Shown: positions 63,987 through 64,000 of the stretch, piece by piece
Numbering within the stretch: position 1 is the first letter of the stretch
Layout: the number at the start of each line of letters is the position of its first letter
Assembly (NCBI RefSeq): GCF_932526225.1
Contig: NC_064038.1
Coordinates: 18,773,075 to 18,837,074 of the forward strand
Reading direction: 5' to 3'
Length of the DNA: 64,000 nucleotides
Source: Nematostella vectensis
Taxonomy: Eukaryota > Cnidaria > Anthozoa > Actiniaria > Edwardsiidae
Program-made: the position numbers and the translations under genes
Notes under the pieces: generated by a model
The model's input: the letters and a program-made list of their open reading frames with translations, nothing else
What the model was told of the DNA's origin: nothing
Databases searched by the model: none

Positions 63987-64000
63987 AGTAGGGCGCGGTA
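63928..64000 (+). rRNA. 5S rRNA: Last 5S gene, cut by the window edge
   Basis: First 73 bases of a gene with ACTTAG and GGTA at bases 70-73, preceded by the TAGATAA promoter variant. It matches the copy 22 units upstream at 59836. It is incomplete only because the window ends. Confidence 0.9.

Larger units (their letters stand above)
147..64000 (+). repeat. 5S rDNA tandem array, 186-bp unit, about 343 copies
   Basis: Head-to-tail array in one orientation. Each unit is a 118-nt 5S gene and a 68-bp spacer. Gene starts are 134+186k+d for k = 0 to 343, where d is 0 (k 0-43), -1 (44-131), 0 (132-136), -1 (137-210), -2 (211-220), -3 (221-248), -2 (249-301), -3 (302) and -4 (303-343). I checked this phase at both ends and on each side of every indel. 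Copy k=0 lacks its first 12 bases, k=343 is cut by the window end, and the 342 between are full length. Copies differ by substitutions and rarely by indels. Variant classes used below: A canonical; B T49+A68; C rewired hairpin; D A73+T95+C97; E T44+T49+T61+A99; F T51+T115; G T19+T61+A66+A67. No insertion interrupts the array. Confidence 0.98.
56488..64000 (+). rRNA. 5S rRNA: Terminal 41 units of 5S rDNA in this window
   Basis: Units k 303-343. Internal repeats: 56661 to about 58093 matches 60567 to about 61999 (3906 bp, 21 units); about 58080-58740 matches 55110-55766 (16 units, sharing GCCATGCC, TTTCATTTTTG, ACTGAAAAAGC and GATGTGTGACC); 58906-59908 matches 62998-64000 (4092 bp, 22 units). 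Class A, B, C, F and G copies are present; D and E are not seen here. The array has not ended at 64000. Confidence 0.88.

Noticed and set aside
147-64000. A giant repeat protein, since 186 bp is exactly 62 codons and would keep frame.
   Set aside because: Stops interrupt every frame about once per unit, so no frame stays open. The sequence is explained by 5S rRNA structure.
147-64000. CRISPR array, because of regular spacing.
   Set aside because: The repeated part is the whole 186-bp unit, with no unique spacers, and the gene is a eukaryotic 5S.
147-64000. A 5S-derived SINE (SINE3-like) or non-coding satellite in place of real genes.
   Set aside because: The units are strictly tandem with no A-rich tails, target-site duplications or dispersed copies. 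Canonical copies keep full helices I, II and V, the internal control region, a terminator and a TATA-like box.
147-64000. That the block duplications are assembly artefacts.
   Set aside because: Not excluded, but each copy carries private substitutions and several junctions have mosaic genes, which real unequal exchange explains better. Raw reads would settle it.

Overview
The window is almost entirely one tandem array of 5S ribosomal RNA genes. Apart from the first 146 bases, every base belongs to a head-to-tail, plus-strand repeat of 186 bp: a 118-nt 5S gene (about 120 nt if the next two bases are counted) plus a 68-bp spacer. There are 342 complete units, a first gene cut at its 5' end (147-251) and a last gene cut by the window edge (63928-64000). 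Gene starts follow 134+186k+d for k = 0 to 343. The correction d is 0 (k 0-43), -1 (44-131), 0 (132-136), -1 (137-210), -2 (211-220), -3 (221-248), -2 (249-301), -3 (302) and -4 (303-343). Eight one-base indels account for all drift from strict 186-bp phase.

The gene has a metazoan-type 5S sequence: GTCTACGGCC start, CTCGTCCGATCACCGAAG core, loop E TTAGTACTTGG and GGGAATACC. It resembles invertebrate 5S most, but the clade cannot be fixed from this window. Each unit carries the parts of a type 1 RNA polymerase III gene: internal control region (bases 50-97), a TATATAA box at -32 to -26 and a T5 terminator 7-11 bases after the gene. No protein-coding gene, other RNA gene or interrupting mobile element was found inside the array.

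The copies fall into recurring variant classes, here named A (canonical), B, C, D, E, F and G, arranged in a non-random order that itself repeats. Layout: 1-146 non-5S flank ending in (ATT)n, perhaps a retrotransposon 3' tail; 147-5713 two related blocks at offsets of 14 and 17 units; 5714-10734 mixed variants; 10735-15463 block Q1; 15464-25507 a 27-unit block in two tandem copies; 25508-32310 units resembling the start of the window plus E-rich units; 32311-36960 block Q2; 36961-41236 a 10-unit tandem duplication; 41237-44956 mixed; 44957-51095 blocks Q3 and Q4 with an 11-unit tandem duplication; 51096-56235 a third copy of the 27-unit block; 56236-64000 offsets of 16, 21 and 22 units.

The array probably supplies 5S rRNA, with A and perhaps B copies as the functional pool. 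C, D, E, F and G carry changes in stems or control elements and may be pseudogenes or variant 5S genes. The most interesting points are a three-base-pair covariation in helix II, a rewired hairpin in class C, a recurrent TATA-box mutation tied to one class of copy, and the record of unequal crossing-over written in the order of variants.
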